A DNA stretch of 64,000 bases from Kribbella sp. ALI-6-A (GTDB lineage Bacteria; Actinomycetota; Actinomycetes; Propionibacteriales; Kribbellaceae). The notes beneath the pieces were generated by a model. That model was given only the letters and a program-made list of their open reading frames with translations, had not been told where the DNA came from and did no database searches. The DNA lies in contig NZ_MTQN01000009.1 in assembly GCF_001984195.1 (NCBI RefSeq), positions 558,001 through 622,000 on the forward strand. Reading direction: 5' to 3'. Positions 1 to 8,447 of this stretch are shown one piece after another. Position 1 is the first letter of the stretch; each line of letters starts with the position of its first letter. The position numbers and the translations under genes were made by a program.

Positions 1-2
1 GG

Positions 3-749
3 GACTATGCGAACGATCGCTTGTTCTCCCGCGGTCTCGAGGACCGGTTCCCCGACTTCGCGAAGTACGCCGCGGCCAACCACCGCGAGTACGGCCTGGG
101 CCGCACCCCGGCGCAGGTGACCGCGAAGTACTTCGAGCTCGCCGGCCGGCTGGACAAGAAGCCCCTCAAGACGATCGACGGCTCGACGTTCCGGCTGCTC
201 AATTTCGTCTTCCTGTACGGCGGGCAGCAGTTCCCGATGCTGGCCGGCATCTGGCGAGCCGTGAACGCGAACCAGGAACCGCCGGTCCCCGAGGACACCA
301 CGACGCAGAACGTGGAGAACCTGGTCTCGGCTCGGTACTACACGATCTGCAACGACTCCCGCTGGCCGAGGTCGGTCCAGACCTACCAGCGCAACGTCGC
401 CGTCGACCGGATCCGCTACCCCCTGTTCGGCGCGGCCGGAGCCAACGTCCAGCCCTGTGCGTACTGGCCCGACCCGACGGAGCCGCCGGTTCGCATCACC
501 GACCGGGGTCCGGCGAACGTGCTCCTCGTACAGAACCTCCGCGACCCCGCGACGCCGCTGGTCGGTGCCCAGAAGCTACTGCGGGCCTTCGGCAACCGTG
601 CCACCATGGTCACGGCCGATCAGGGCGGCCACGGCGTCTATCCGGGCAGCAAGAACCAGTGCGCGAAGCACGCGGTCACATCGTTCCTGTTGACGGGTGA
701 CCGCCCCGACCGCAGCTACCACTGCTCGGCCGAGGCAGAGCCTCGCTGA
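3..749 (+). CDS. Alpha/beta hydrolase, TAP-like C-terminal part (5' truncated)
   Basis: The frame is open to the window edge (Asp-Tyr-Ala-Asn-Asp-Arg precede the first possible TTG at 21), so the gene starts upstream. About 248 residues are visible. The C-terminal half has the TAP-like lid/C-terminal domain of actinobacterial secreted tripeptidyl aminopeptidases: a strand ending in RDPATP, which should carry the catalytic Asp, and later GGHG, which should carry the catalytic His. The nucleophile Ser would lie before the window. Proteins of this family are usually exported and cleave N-terminal tripeptides or hydrolyse esters. Cysteines in the last 35 residues (KNQCAKH, YHCSAE) fit an extracytoplasmic disulfide. 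Family assignment is fairly sure; substrate is unknown. Confidence 0.8.
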   Translation, partial: DYANDRLFSRGLEDRFPDFAKYAAANHREYGLGRTPAQVTAKYFELAGRLDKKPLKTIDGSTFRLLNFVFLYGGQQFPMLAGIWRAVNANQEPPVPEDTTTQNVENLVSARYYTICNDSRWPRSVQTYQRNVAVDRIRYPLFGAAGANVQPCAYWPDPTEPPVRITDRGPANVLLVQNLRDPATPLVGAQKLLRAFGNRATMVTADQGGHGVYPGSKNQCAKHAVTSFLLTGDRPDRSYHCSAEAEPR

Positions 750-753
750 TACT

Positions 754-767
754 GGGCCGACCGGCCC
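754..767 (+). terminator. Possible short hairpin terminator
   Basis: GGGCC-GACC-GGCCC lies four bases after the stop of the hydrolase gene and 60 bases before the next start. There is no T-run, as is common in high-GC actinobacteria. The stem is short, so this is a weak call. Confidence 0.3.
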
Positions 768-828
768 GGGTGTGACAGTGTCGGCGCGTTGATGCCGCAC
801 TCCCAGCGACAGGAAGGACGACGACTCG

Positions 829-2034
829 GTGATCCTCGCCACCAACAGGCCGCTGCGCCGGGGCCTGTTCATCGCCGAAGTCGTCGTCCTGCTCGGTCTC
901 AACATCGAGCAGGTCGTCCGGCGTCTGATCCTGGACGACTCCCCCTCGCCGGGCGAGATCCTGTACTTCGGCTCCGGTGCGGCGATCGGCGTACTCGCGG
1001 TGCTGCGACGCCGTCGGCCCGATCTTCTCGCGCAGCTCGCGACGGCCGCGATCGCGCTGTCGCTGCTGTGCAGCGCGGCCGGTTTTCTCACGAAGCCCGG
1101 TGGGAGACTCGCCGGCGACACCGAGACCCTCGCCTTGATCCTGCTGATCGGAGCGAGCTGCCATCGCTTGAGCCCGCGCCAGGCCGGCGGGGTTGCGGTG
1201 GCCGGCGGATTGACCGTCGTCGTCGCGCCCGTTCTGCGGTACGGCTTCGACTCGGTCAATCTGACCGTCTCGGTCCTGTGGGCTCTGCTGTGGGGTGTCG
1301 GGGTGGCGGTCGGGCTGATCCTGCGTGACGGCGACGCGCGCCGCGAGGCCGCGCAGATCGCCGCCCGGAACCGGGAACGGCTCGCCCTGGCCCGAGAGCT
1401 GCACGACCTGGTGGCCCATCACATCACCGGTGTCGTCGTCCGCACCCAGGCGGCGCAGCTCGTGCTCGCCGACGGCTCGGAGCGGGAGTTGCTCGGCGAC
1501 ATCGAGCGGGCCGGAGCCGAGGCGCTCAGCGCCGTACGCCGGTTGGTGGTGATGTTGCGCAGTCCCGATCAGCAGCCTCCGCTCTCCGCCGGAAGTCTGC
1601 TGGAGACGATCGAAGCGGTCGTCGACGGCGAGCCGGGCGTCACCGTGCGGTTGGCCCCCGAACTCGCGGACCTCGCGGTGACTCCGGAGACGGTGTCGAC
1701 GGTGCACCGCGTCCTGCTCGAAGCCCTGACCAACGTGCGCAAGCACGCGCCCGACGCGCGTCGAGTCGCCGTCACGGTGCGGCCCGTCGTCGAAACCGAA
1801 GGGCACTACCTCCGGGTCGAGGTGTGCAACGACGGGACGCGGCAGGGCCGCGGCCGCGCCCGCCAGACGGCGGACGGCTACGGACTGATCGGGATGAGCG
1901 AGCGGATCGACGCACTGGACGGACGACTGACCGTCGGGCAGCACGGCGAGCACGGATGGCGGGTGCTCGCCGAGCTTCCGTTGCCAGGCGGCGTGGTGGC
2001 GGCCCGGCCGCCGGACAAAGGAGCGGCACCATGA
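829..2034 (+). CDS. Sensor histidine kinase, NarL/DesK type
   Basis: 401 residues from a GTG start preceded by AGGAAGGA at 811-818. The N-terminal 165 residues hold several hydrophobic segments (about 12-30, 45-60, 68-85, 100-115, 120-135, 145-165), a membrane sensor. A HisKA_3 dimerisation domain follows with the phospho-accepting His at about residue 192 (ARELHDLVAHH). The HATPase_c domain shows an N-box (NVRKHAPDA) and a glycine box (GYGLIGMSERI). It should autophosphorylate and pass phosphate to the response regulator, whose ATG overlaps its stop codon (ATGA at 2031-2034). The signal is unknown. Confidence 0.93.
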   Translation: MILATNRPLRRGLFIAEVVVLLGLNIEQVVRRLILDDSPSPGEILYFGSGAAIGVLAVLRRRRPDLLAQLATAAIALSLLCSAAGFLTKPGGRLAGDTETLALILLIGASCHRLSPRQAGGVAVAGGLTVVVAPVLRYGFDSVNLTVSVLWALLWGVGVAVGLILRDGDARREAAQIAARNRERLALARELHDLVAHHITGVVVRTQAAQLVLADGSERELLGDIERAGAEALSAVRRLVVMLRSPDQQPPLSAGSLLETIEAVVDGEPGVTVRLAPELADLAVTPETVSTVHRVLLEALTNVRKHAPDARRVAVTVRPVVETEGHYLRVEVCNDGTRQGRGRARQTADGYGLIGMSERIDALDGRLTVGQHGEHGWRVLAELPLPGGVVAARPPDKGAAP

Positions 2035-2678
2035 CTCTGCGCATCCTGCTCGCCGACGACCAGGCGATGGTCCGGGCCGGATTCCGGCTGATCCTGGAAC
2101 GCGAGCCCGGGATCGAGATCGTCGGCGAGGCCGAGGACGGCAAGCGTGCGGTCGAGCTGGCTCAGGAGCTGCGTCCGGACGTCACGCTGATGGACATCCG
2201 GATGCCGCTGATGGACGGCCTGACCGCCACCCGTCTGCTGGCGGGTCACGACGTCCCGCATCCGCTCCGGGTGCTGATCGTGACGACGTTCGACCTCGAC
2301 GAGCTCGTTCACGAAGCGCTGCGGTCCGGCGCGCACGGCTTTCTCCTGAAGGACGCCGGTCCGAGGCTGCTGGTGGAAGCGGTGCTCGCCGCGGCCAACG
2401 GCGAGTCGCTCGTCTCCCCCTCGATCACCACGCGGTTGCTGGCACACTTCAGCACCGCCGGCGGCCGTGCCCGCAGTCCCAGGCCGGCGCTGACCGACCG
2501 CGAACTGGACGCCGTCAAGGCCGTCGCCCGCGGCCGCACCAACGCCGAGATCAGCGCGGAACTGATGATCTCGCTGTCCACCGTCAAGTCCCATCTCGCC
2601 TCGATCCAACGCAAGATCGCCGCCCGGAACCGCACCGAGATCGCGGTCTGGGCCTGGGAGTACGGGCTGATGCGCTAG
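2031..2678 (+). CDS. Response regulator, NarL/FixJ (LuxR HTH) family
   Basis: 215 residues. The receiver domain has the acidic pair at 9-10 (LADD), phospho-acceptor Asp55 (LMDIRMP) and the conserved Lys of LLKDAG. After a short linker comes a LuxR-type HTH starting at LTDRELDAVKAVARGRTN and containing ISLSTVKSH. Translation is coupled to the upstream kinase by an ATGA overlap, so the two form a cognate pair. A longer in-frame reading beginning at 1824 lies inside the kinase gene and is not a plausible start. Targets are unknown. Confidence 0.95.
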   Translation: MTLRILLADDQAMVRAGFRLILEREPGIEIVGEAEDGKRAVELAQELRPDVTLMDIRMPLMDGLTATRLLAGHDVPHPLRVLIVTTFDLDELVHEALRSGAHGFLLKDAGPRLLVEAVLAAANGESLVSPSITTRLLAHFSTAGGRARSPRPALTDRELDAVKAVARGRTNAEISAELMISLSTVKSHLASIQRKIAARNRTEIAVWAWEYGLMR

Positions 2679-2693
2679 CCGCCGGAGCCACTT

Positions 2694-2711
2694 CTGTACC
2701 GAGGAGTACAG
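2694..2711. promoter_or_regulatory. Inverted repeat, probable TetR autoregulatory operator
   Basis: CTGTAC-CGAGGA-GTACAG is a perfect 6-6-6 inverted repeat ending 7 bases before the ATG of the tetR gene. The position fits autorepression. The regulator-site link is inferred. Confidence 0.55.
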
Positions 2712-2718
2712 TGAGGGT

Positions 2719-3324
2719 ATGGATGGTTCCCGGAGCACTGTCCTGGGCCGGCCCAGGGGTTTCGACGTCGACGAGGCGCTCGAGCGCGCCATGCGAGTGT
2801 TCTGGGAGCAGGGGTACGAGGGCGCGAGCCTGTCCGACCTGACCGGCGCCATGGGAATCACCAAAACCAGCATGTACGCCGCCTTCGGCAACAAGGAGCA
2901 ACTGTTCCGCAAGGCGCTGGAGCGCTACAAGGAGGGCCCGGCCGCCTACGCGACGCGTGCCCTGGAGGAGCCGACCGCCCGAGCCGTCGCCGAAGCACTT
3001 CTCCGGGGAGCCGCTCGCACGACGACCCTGCCCGAGACGTTCGCCGGATGCCTGGCCGTGCAGGGCGCGCTGGCATCGAGCGACAGCAACCGATCGGCGC
3101 ACGACGTACTCGTTGACTGGCGCAACGGAGTAGGCGTTCAACTCGAGGAACGCTTCCAGCGCGCCGTCGACGAGGGCGACCTGCCGTCGGACAAGGACCC
3201 GAAGCAACTCGCCCGCTATCTCCTCACGGTGGCGTTCGGCATCGCCGTCCAGGCGGCCAACGGCCTCGGACACGACGAACTGCAGGAGATCGTCGACACG
3301 ACCCTGCGCACCTGGCAGAGCTGA
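2719..3324 (+). CDS. TetR/AcrR family transcriptional regulator
   Basis: 201 residues. The N-terminal TetR HTH covers roughly residues 14-62, with the recognition-helix region ITKTSMYAAFGNKEQLF. The protein resembles the ComR/YxaF-like branch (GRPRGFDVDEALERAM opening). The C-terminal ligand domain includes LPETFAGCLAVQGAL; the Cys here is common in that branch. An inverted repeat sits directly before the start codon. No obvious co-transcribed target follows, since the next gene is on the opposite strand 25 bp away. The ligand is unknown; candidate targets are itself and genes elsewhere. Confidence 0.9.
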   Translation: MDGSRSTVLGRPRGFDVDEALERAMRVFWEQGYEGASLSDLTGAMGITKTSMYAAFGNKEQLFRKALERYKEGPAAYATRALEEPTARAVAEALLRGAARTTTLPETFAGCLAVQGALASSDSNRSAHDVLVDWRNGVGVQLEERFQRAVDEGDLPSDKDPKQLARYLLTVAFGIAVQAANGLGHDELQEIVDTTLRTWQS

Positions 3325-3349
3325 ACCTCTTCCTGATTCCTCCCGGTCG

Positions 3350-3994
3350 TCACTGCTGCAGCCAAGCGAGCACAGCCAGTACTCGGCGGTGGTCGTCGCC
3401 CTGAGGCGGCAGCTCCAGCTTCGTGAGGATGCTGCCGATGTGGCTCTCGACGGTTTTGGGGTTCAGGACCAACTGCCGGCAGATCGCGGCGTTCGAGCGG
3501 CCCTGGGCCATCAGCCCCAGCACATCCCGTTCACGTTCGGTCAGGACGCCGAGCTGGTCCCGGGTGGTCCGTCTGCCGAGCAGATATCCGACCACCTCCG
3601 GATCGAGCACGGTTCCTCCGGCGGCCACTCGGGTCACCGCGTCCACCAACGTCGCCACGTCCACCACGCGGTCCTTCAGCAAGTACCCGAAGCCCCGAGG
3701 CGCAGCGCGCGCGAGCTCAGCGGCGTACCGGCTCTCCAGCGACTGCGACAGGAGCAGGATCCCGAGGCTCGCGTCCCCGTCGCGGAGGTGGATCGCCGCG
3801 CGGGCCCCTTCGTGCGTGTACGTCGGCGGCATCCGGATGTCCACCAGCACCACGTCGGGCCGGTGTGCCTCGACCGCTTTCTCGAGCGCCTCGGCGTCGC
3901 CGACCATGGCGCACGTCTCGATCCCCGCCTCCCCCAGGAGCCGCGCCAGGCCTTCCCGTAGCAGGACCGAGTCGTCCGCGATCACTACTCGCAC
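3350..3994 (-). CDS. Response regulator, NarL/LuxR family
   Basis: 214 residues. The receiver domain has acidic residues at 7-8 (IADDS), phospho-acceptor Asp52 (LVDIRMPP) and the Lys in LLKDRV. The LuxR HTH starts at LTERERDVLGLMAQGRSN and includes ICRQLVLNPKTVESH. The start codon lies ten bases inside the end of the upstream kinase gene, so the pair is translationally coupled. The PPTYTHEG loop after the phospho-acceptor is typical of actinobacterial regulators paired with large multi-TM DegS-like kinases. Confidence 0.94.
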   Translation of the reverse strand: MRVVIADDSVLLREGLARLLGEAGIETCAMVGDAEALEKAVEAHRPDVVLVDIRMPPTYTHEGARAAIHLRDGDASLGILLLSQSLESRYAAELARAAPRGFGYLLKDRVVDVATLVDAVTRVAAGGTVLDPEVVGYLLGRRTTRDQLGVLTERERDVLGLMAQGRSNAAICRQLVLNPKTVESHIGSILTKLELPPQGDDHRRVLAVLAWLQQ

Positions 3995-5874
3995 GGCAGT
4001 TCCCCTGTCACGATCGTTCCGCCACCTGCGCGATCAGTCACGCGAAGCGAACCCCCGAGAGCCTCCGCCCGATCGGCGATCCCCCGCAGCCCGCTGCCGT
4101 CGGCGTCGGCTCCGCCACGCCCGTCATCACCTACCCGTACGACGAGTACGCCCGCCGCCGCGGTCAGGTCGACGTCGACCCGGGTGGCGTCGGCGTGCTT
4201 GACCGCATTGGTGATCGCCTCGCAGACGACGAACCAGGCGGTCGCCTCGATCGGCGCCGGGAATCGTTGGTCGGTGGCGTGCACCTCGACCGGTAGCGGC
4301 AACCGGGTGGCCAGGTCGTCGATCGCTGCGCCGAGCCCTGCGTCACTCAGCAAGGCCGGCTGGAGCCCGTTGGCAAGCTCCCTGAGCTCTCCAACCGCGC
4401 CTTGGAGCTCGGCGATGGCCCGGTCCACCGCCTCGGGCAGCGCCCGCCCGTTGAGCTGGGCCGCGCGAAGGTTCAACGCCAGCGCGAGCAAACGCTGCTG
4501 AGCGCCGTCGTGCAGGTCTCGTTCGATCCGCCGCCGCTCGGTGAGCTGGGCCGCCGCTATCCGCGCTCGCGACTCCTGGACCTCCACCAGCTGCAGGCTG
4601 ATCGCCGCCCGGAGCCCGGCGTTCTCCAGCTCGGGGAGGGCTTGCCCGCAGGCCGCCTCGGCCAGATCGCGATCCACCGCCGGCCCCACGGCGACTCGGG
4701 CCACCGCCCGACCTGGCCGCCGTACTTCGATCTCGTCCGGCCCGGTGTCGACGGGCTGACCGGCCTGCGTCACCCACTGCTCCCGGTCGTCCACCCAGTA
4801 CGCCGCGCGCAGACCGGGATCGCCGAGCGCCCCACGCAGCACCTCTTCCACCCCCTGGGAGGTCGGCTCGCGAACGTAGTCGCGCACCACCCGCAAGGTG
4901 TCGAACCGGCGGCGGTTGAACCGCCGGTCGACCGCCTCCTGGAACGACCGGTACGCCGGGCCCGCGAGGACGACGGCCACCGCCGTCCCGAGCACCGCCG
5001 GAATCGCGGAGTCCGTCCGGCCACCGATCACTCGGCCGGCCGTGATCACCACCGCCGCGAACGCGAAGACCAGCACTCCGGACACGAGCAAATAGGTGAC
5101 TGCTCGGCTGAGGACGCGCTCCACGTCGTACAGGTGGTACTTCACGACCGACAGCCCGGCCGCGATCGGGATCAGTACGACGAACCCGCTGGTCGCGATC
5201 GCCAGCAGCACCGGGTGGTCGTCGGCGGCGTAGAACGCCAGGGCAACAAAAACCGGCAGCGGGACGACCGCGACGGCCAGCCACAACAACTGGCGGCGTT
5301 CGGTGCCCTGCGAGCGCCGGAACCTCACCAGCAAGGAGAACCCGCCCGCCACCAGTCCGGCCGCGGTGAGCTCACCCAGCACTGCTTGACCGGGAATCCC
5401 GGGAGCGAGCAGGGAGGCCGTGAACCACAAGGTGCCGACGGCAACCGTCAGGGCGGCCACCCGCGGCCACAGCGGTCTGCCGGTCGGGGTGAGCTGCAGG
5501 ATGAGCGCCAGCAGAACGAACCAGGGAATGAACAGTTCCTCGCTGACAGCGATCACCTGAGCTGTGGCCGGCCAGTTTCGGAGCCCGCCGTACGACGCGT
5601 AACCCTCCAGCAACCCACTGAGCGCGATGGATCCACCCAGGGCGAGGAACAACCAGCCCACCGGATGTGAAGGCCGCTTGAAGGCGAGTACCGTCCCGAC
5701 GGACGACGCGCTGGCGAAGGCGACGACGAACGACAGGTCGTTCACTCCGAACAACCCGAGATCGTTGCGCCCGGCCCCGGCCAGCAGGCGGTCGAGCACC
5801 ACCACGCCGGCCACCACCGCTGCGGTCAACCCGCAGGCAGCCGCAGCGAAGTAGCGACTCGAGGTCCTCTCCAC
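3985..5874 (-). CDS. Multi-TM sensor histidine kinase, DegS/NarX-like
   Basis: 629 residues from a GTG at 5874; the frame stays open upstream but the GTG (VERTSSRYF) lies directly before the first membrane helix. About ten hydrophobic segments occupy residues 8-310. A GAF-like region follows, containing the actinobacterial motif FNRRRFDTLRV. The HisKA_3 helix carries the phospho-accepting His455 in RDLHDGAQQRL, followed by HATPase_c with the N-box ITNAVKHA and glycine box GDDGRGGAD...GLRGIADR. It overlaps the downstream response regulator. The divergent membrane-protein gene 135 bp away is a plausible target or sensor partner. Confidence 0.93.
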   Translation of the reverse strand: MERTSSRYFAAAACGLTAAVVAGVVVLDRLLAGAGRNDLGLFGVNDLSFVVAFASASSVGTVLAFKRPSHPVGWLFLALGGSIALSGLLEGYASYGGLRNWPATAQVIAVSEELFIPWFVLLALILQLTPTGRPLWPRVAALTVAVGTLWFTASLLAPGIPGQAVLGELTAAGLVAGGFSLLVRFRRSQGTERRQLLWLAVAVVPLPVFVALAFYAADDHPVLLAIATSGFVVLIPIAAGLSVVKYHLYDVERVLSRAVTYLLVSGVLVFAFAAVVITAGRVIGGRTDSAIPAVLGTAVAVVLAGPAYRSFQEAVDRRFNRRRFDTLRVVRDYVREPTSQGVEEVLRGALGDPGLRAAYWVDDREQWVTQAGQPVDTGPDEIEVRRPGRAVARVAVGPAVDRDLAEAACGQALPELENAGLRAAISLQLVEVQESRARIAAAQLTERRRIERDLHDGAQQRLLALALNLRAAQLNGRALPEAVDRAIAELQGAVGELRELANGLQPALLSDAGLGAAIDDLATRLPLPVEVHATDQRFPAPIEATAWFVVCEAITNAVKHADATRVDVDLTAAAGVLVVRVGDDGRGGADADGSGLRGIADRAEALGGSLRVTDRAGGGTIVTGELPCE

Positions 5875-6009
5875 AGCTCGATGGTGACACCGAAACCCCC
5901 GCACGTCTTGGGGGCAGGCCCTGACCCGAAGACCCGGGGTCGCCCCGAGGTGCCCGGCCACACCGGGGGCGCAGAGTCGAGGGACCAACTTGCCCGAAGG
6001 AGAACCACC

Positions 6010-6672
6010 ATGAAACCGTCGATGGCGATCTACCTCGTCAGCGCTCCCCTGGTCGCCGTTGCGGCCCGCGCGCTGATGACGCCGCAGTACCAGGATCGAG
6101 CCGACAAACTCGACACCACGCGCTATCTCGGCGCACTGGCCGAGGCCGGCACACGCAACGACATCGGAGCGATGCTGGGACTGCTCGGCGCCGTCCTGTA
6201 CGTCGGGGCCGCGCTGGCGCTCGCACGCATCGTCAGAACCCGCTCAGCAAGGATCGGCGCCGCGCTCACGATCGCCGGAGCCTTCGGGCTCTGGACGAAC
6301 TCGGTGTTCGTCCTGCTGGTCGGTCGTCTCGCCGAGGAGCAGGACCGGCAGGCCACCGTCGCCCTGCTGGACCGGGTGAACAGCGCTCCCGTCTTCGCAG
6401 TGTTCTTCCTCGCTCTGATCATCGGTGCCGTCGGATCCGTCGTCCTGGCCGTCGCGCTCTACCGCAGCCGGCTGGTCTCGCGTGCCGCTGCGGTGACCGC
6501 CGGCGTCGGCGGTGCGAGTCTCATGATCACGGCCCCAGGACCGTTGCTGTCGTTCGTCCTGGGCGGCGCCGTGCTCGCTCTGGTCGGCCTCACCTGGGTC
6601 GCTGCCTCGACGACGTTTCCGTACGACCGATCGGCCCGTGGACGTGCGCCGGCTGAGCGGCGCGTGTCATGA
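6010..6672 (+). CDS. Integral membrane protein of unknown function
   Basis: 220 residues from an ATG preceded by AAGGAGA. Six hydrophobic stretches are visible: about residues 5-20, 52-72, 78-100, 125-150, 152-175 and 180-200. A periplasm- or cytoplasm-facing loop after the first helix (residues 22-48) is rich in charged residues. I do not recognise catalytic motifs; the layout resembles small DUF4386-type membrane proteins, but this is not certain. It is divergent from the kinase/regulator pair, suggesting phosphorelay control. Its stop overlaps the convergent DUF2461 gene by 6 bp. Confidence 0.72.
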   Translation: MKPSMAIYLVSAPLVAVAARALMTPQYQDRADKLDTTRYLGALAEAGTRNDIGAMLGLLGAVLYVGAALALARIVRTRSARIGAALTIAGAFGLWTNSVFVLLVGRLAEEQDRQATVALLDRVNSAPVFAVFFLALIIGAVGSVVLAVALYRSRLVSRAAAVTAGVGGASLMITAPGPLLSFVLGGAVLALVGLTWVAASTTFPYDRSARGRAPAERRVS

Positions 6673-7305
6673 CAGTGACACGTTCTTGACCATCCACTGC
6701 GTCAGCGGACGGAGCTGCGAGAAGGCGGCCTGCACCCTGTGGGCCGCCTCCGCGGTGTGAAGCCAGTCCTCACACCCGAGCGGCCGGGTCGCGATCACCG
6801 ATTTGTGCCGCAGCAGCGTCGCCCGTGGATGGTCGGCCGGATACCCACGCAGCGGCCGCTTCAGCAGGTCGCCCGAGATCACGAACCCCTCGCGCTCGAG
6901 CCTGCGCAGAATAGCGACCAGCCGCCGTCCGGAGCCGGCATCCGCCACCGCGGCCCGGTAACGCTCGATCTGCTCCGACGGCGCATACCACCAGGCGACA
7001 CCGACCTCCAGCCCGTCGAGATCGAACCGGACGCTCAGCTCGACGTTCCGAGCCATCCGGACGATCGCGTGCTGCCGCTGCCACGCCTGCATCAGCACCT
7101 CGCCGTAGCCCCAGACGGCGAAGTCCTCGTACTGCGGATCCGCGTCGGCGACCGCATGCAGCAACTCGATCATCGGCCGGCGAACCAGGTCTTCCCGGTC
7201 CCGCCTGCACCGCCGCCTGACCTCGGCCGATGGATCGCCGTCGAGCTGCAGCAGCACATCGAACGCCGACCTCGGCCACCCCTCGAAGACGTCGGTCACG
7301 ATCAC
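6667..7305 (-). CDS. DUF2461-like protein
   Basis: 212 residues. The C-terminal half matches the DUF2461 pattern: a region reading VAWWYAPSEQIERYR, then ERYR...GRRLVAIL, then LKRPLRGYPADHPRATLL and RHKSVIATRPL. The N-terminal third is more divergent than usual (FEGWPRSAFDVLLQL in place of the typical W/F-rich opening). Function of the family is unknown. Its ATG overlaps the stop of the upstream GntR-LacI regulator gene (4 bp), so the two are translated as an operon; why a DUF2461 protein should be coupled to a sugar-type repressor is not clear. Confidence 0.75.
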   Translation of the reverse strand: MIVTDVFEGWPRSAFDVLLQLDGDPSAEVRRRCRRDREDLVRRPMIELLHAVADADPQYEDFAVWGYGEVLMQAWQRQHAIVRMARNVELSVRFDLDGLEVGVAWWYAPSEQIERYRAAVADAGSGRRLVAILRRLEREGFVISGDLLKRPLRGYPADHPRATLLRHKSVIATRPLGCEDWLHTAEAAHRVQAAFSQLRPLTQWMVKNVSLS

Positions 7306-8333
7306 ACCGGACCGGTCGACTCGCGCACGACGAGGTTGGGCACCAGCGAGATCTGGCGACGTGGTGAGTCCGGGTCGGCGAGGCGTGCTCGAAGAGTTTC
7401 GACGGCGAGCCGGCCGACGTCGAGTTTGGCCGGCGAGACCGCGGTCAGGGGGATCTCGGACAGATCGGCGACCTCGTCGTCGTAGCTGATCACCGACAGC
7501 TCACCGGGCACCGAGATGCCCTTCGCGATCGCCGCGTTGAGCAGCAACGTCGCCTCGCGGTCGGCGAAGCAGATGACAGCGGTCGCCTTCTTGCGCAGCA
7601 GCGCGGTGAGGAATCGGTCGGCGTCCGCAGTCGTCCATCGCTCGCGCGACTCGATCAGGACGGGCACGTCGCCGAGTCCCGCCCGGAGCTGCGGAGCCGT
7701 GTGGGGGCTGATGCGCTCCAGATAACCGATGCGGGTGTGCCCCAGGCCGCGCAGGTGCTCCAGCGCCGTACGCGCTCCCGCAGCGTGGTTCGAAGCGACG
7801 AACTCGTGCAGCGTGTTCGGATCCTCCAGCCCTCGCTCCACCAGGACGACCGGTACGTCGACGTCTTCCAGACCGGCCATGTTCGGCCCCTCGGTGGCGA
7901 GGATCAGCCCGGCCGCTCCGGCGTTCACCAGTCCGTCCACGGCCTGCCGCTCTTCGACGGAGTTCCACTCCGTACTGCGCAGCAGCATCTGCGCGCCGTG
8001 TTTGGCCAGCTCGCGCTCGATGCCGACGATGATGCGCGGGAAGTAGTACGTCATCGACGGCACGGCGACGCCGATCAGCGGTCCGGTGTCAGCGTTCGCG
8101 ATGTACATCCCCGAACCTTGCCGCCGGTACACGAGGCCGTCCTGGACGAGCAGGTCCACGGCCCGCCGGACCGTGTTGAGACTGACGCCCTGCTCGCGGG
8201 CCAACTGCTGCTCGGTCGGCAGCTTGCCGCCGGGCCACCTGAGCTCGGCGATCCCGCGGCGCAGTTCACCGGCCAGATGCCGTGCCTTCTGCCCGCGCCC
8301 CACCTCAGCCGCAGGTACCTGAGATGCGCTCAC
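7302..8333 (-). CDS. GntR-LacI hybrid transcriptional regulator
   Basis: 343 residues. A GntR winged helix occupies about residues 14-80 (KLPTEQQLAREQGVSLNTVRRAVDLL, then GLVYRRQGSGMYIA). A periplasmic-binding-protein-like sensor domain of the LacI class follows to the C-terminus (IGVAVPSMTYYFPRIIVGIERELAKHG; later LSVISYDDEVADL; ending NLVVRESTGPV). This domain order is that of AraR-like sugar repressors. It is divergent from the polysaccharide lyase gene, and an inverted repeat lies between them, so it most likely represses the lyase until a saccharide product binds. The effector is unknown. Confidence 0.92.
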   Translation of the reverse strand: MSASQVPAAEVGRGQKARHLAGELRRGIAELRWPGGKLPTEQQLAREQGVSLNTVRRAVDLLVQDGLVYRRQGSGMYIANADTGPLIGVAVPSMTYYFPRIIVGIERELAKHGAQMLLRSTEWNSVEERQAVDGLVNAGAAGLILATEGPNMAGLEDVDVPVVLVERGLEDPNTLHEFVASNHAAGARTALEHLRGLGHTRIGYLERISPHTAPQLRAGLGDVPVLIESRERWTTADADRFLTALLRKKATAVICFADREATLLLNAAIAKGISVPGELSVISYDDEVADLSEIPLTAVSPAKLDVGRLAVETLRARLADPDSPRRQISLVPNLVVRESTGPV

Positions 8334-8363
8334 GCGCCGACTCTACCGCCCGGCGCTTGGGAA

Positions 8364-8379
8364 ATTCATTCGTATCAAT
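8364..8379. promoter_or_regulatory. Candidate operator of the GntR-LacI regulator
   Basis: ATTCATTCGTATCAAT is an imperfect 8+8 inverted repeat (6 of 8 pairs) and is strikingly AT-rich for this genome. It sits immediately before a TTGACC -35 box of the lyase promoter. Binding by the divergent regulator is inferred. Confidence 0.5.
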
Positions 8380-8382
8380 CCG

Positions 8383-8411
8383 TTGACCGAGCAGATGACT
8401 TGGCGCAGACT
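8383..8411 (+). promoter_or_regulatory. Putative sigma-70 type promoter of the lyase gene
   Basis: TTGACC at 8383-8388, a 17-base spacer, then CAGACT at 8406-8411, a weak -10 box. It lies 36 bases before the GTG start codon of the lyase gene. Confidence 0.45.
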
Positions 8412-8447
8412 CGTGCGAACCAGCCCTGACCCGCCTCAGGAGACCCC

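Noticed and set aside
576-1953. Long minus-strand frames opposite the first two-component system, and many similar long antisense frames elsewhere
   Set aside because: They are shadows caused by the high GC content; the opposite strand encodes recognisable proteins and these frames have no family motifs.
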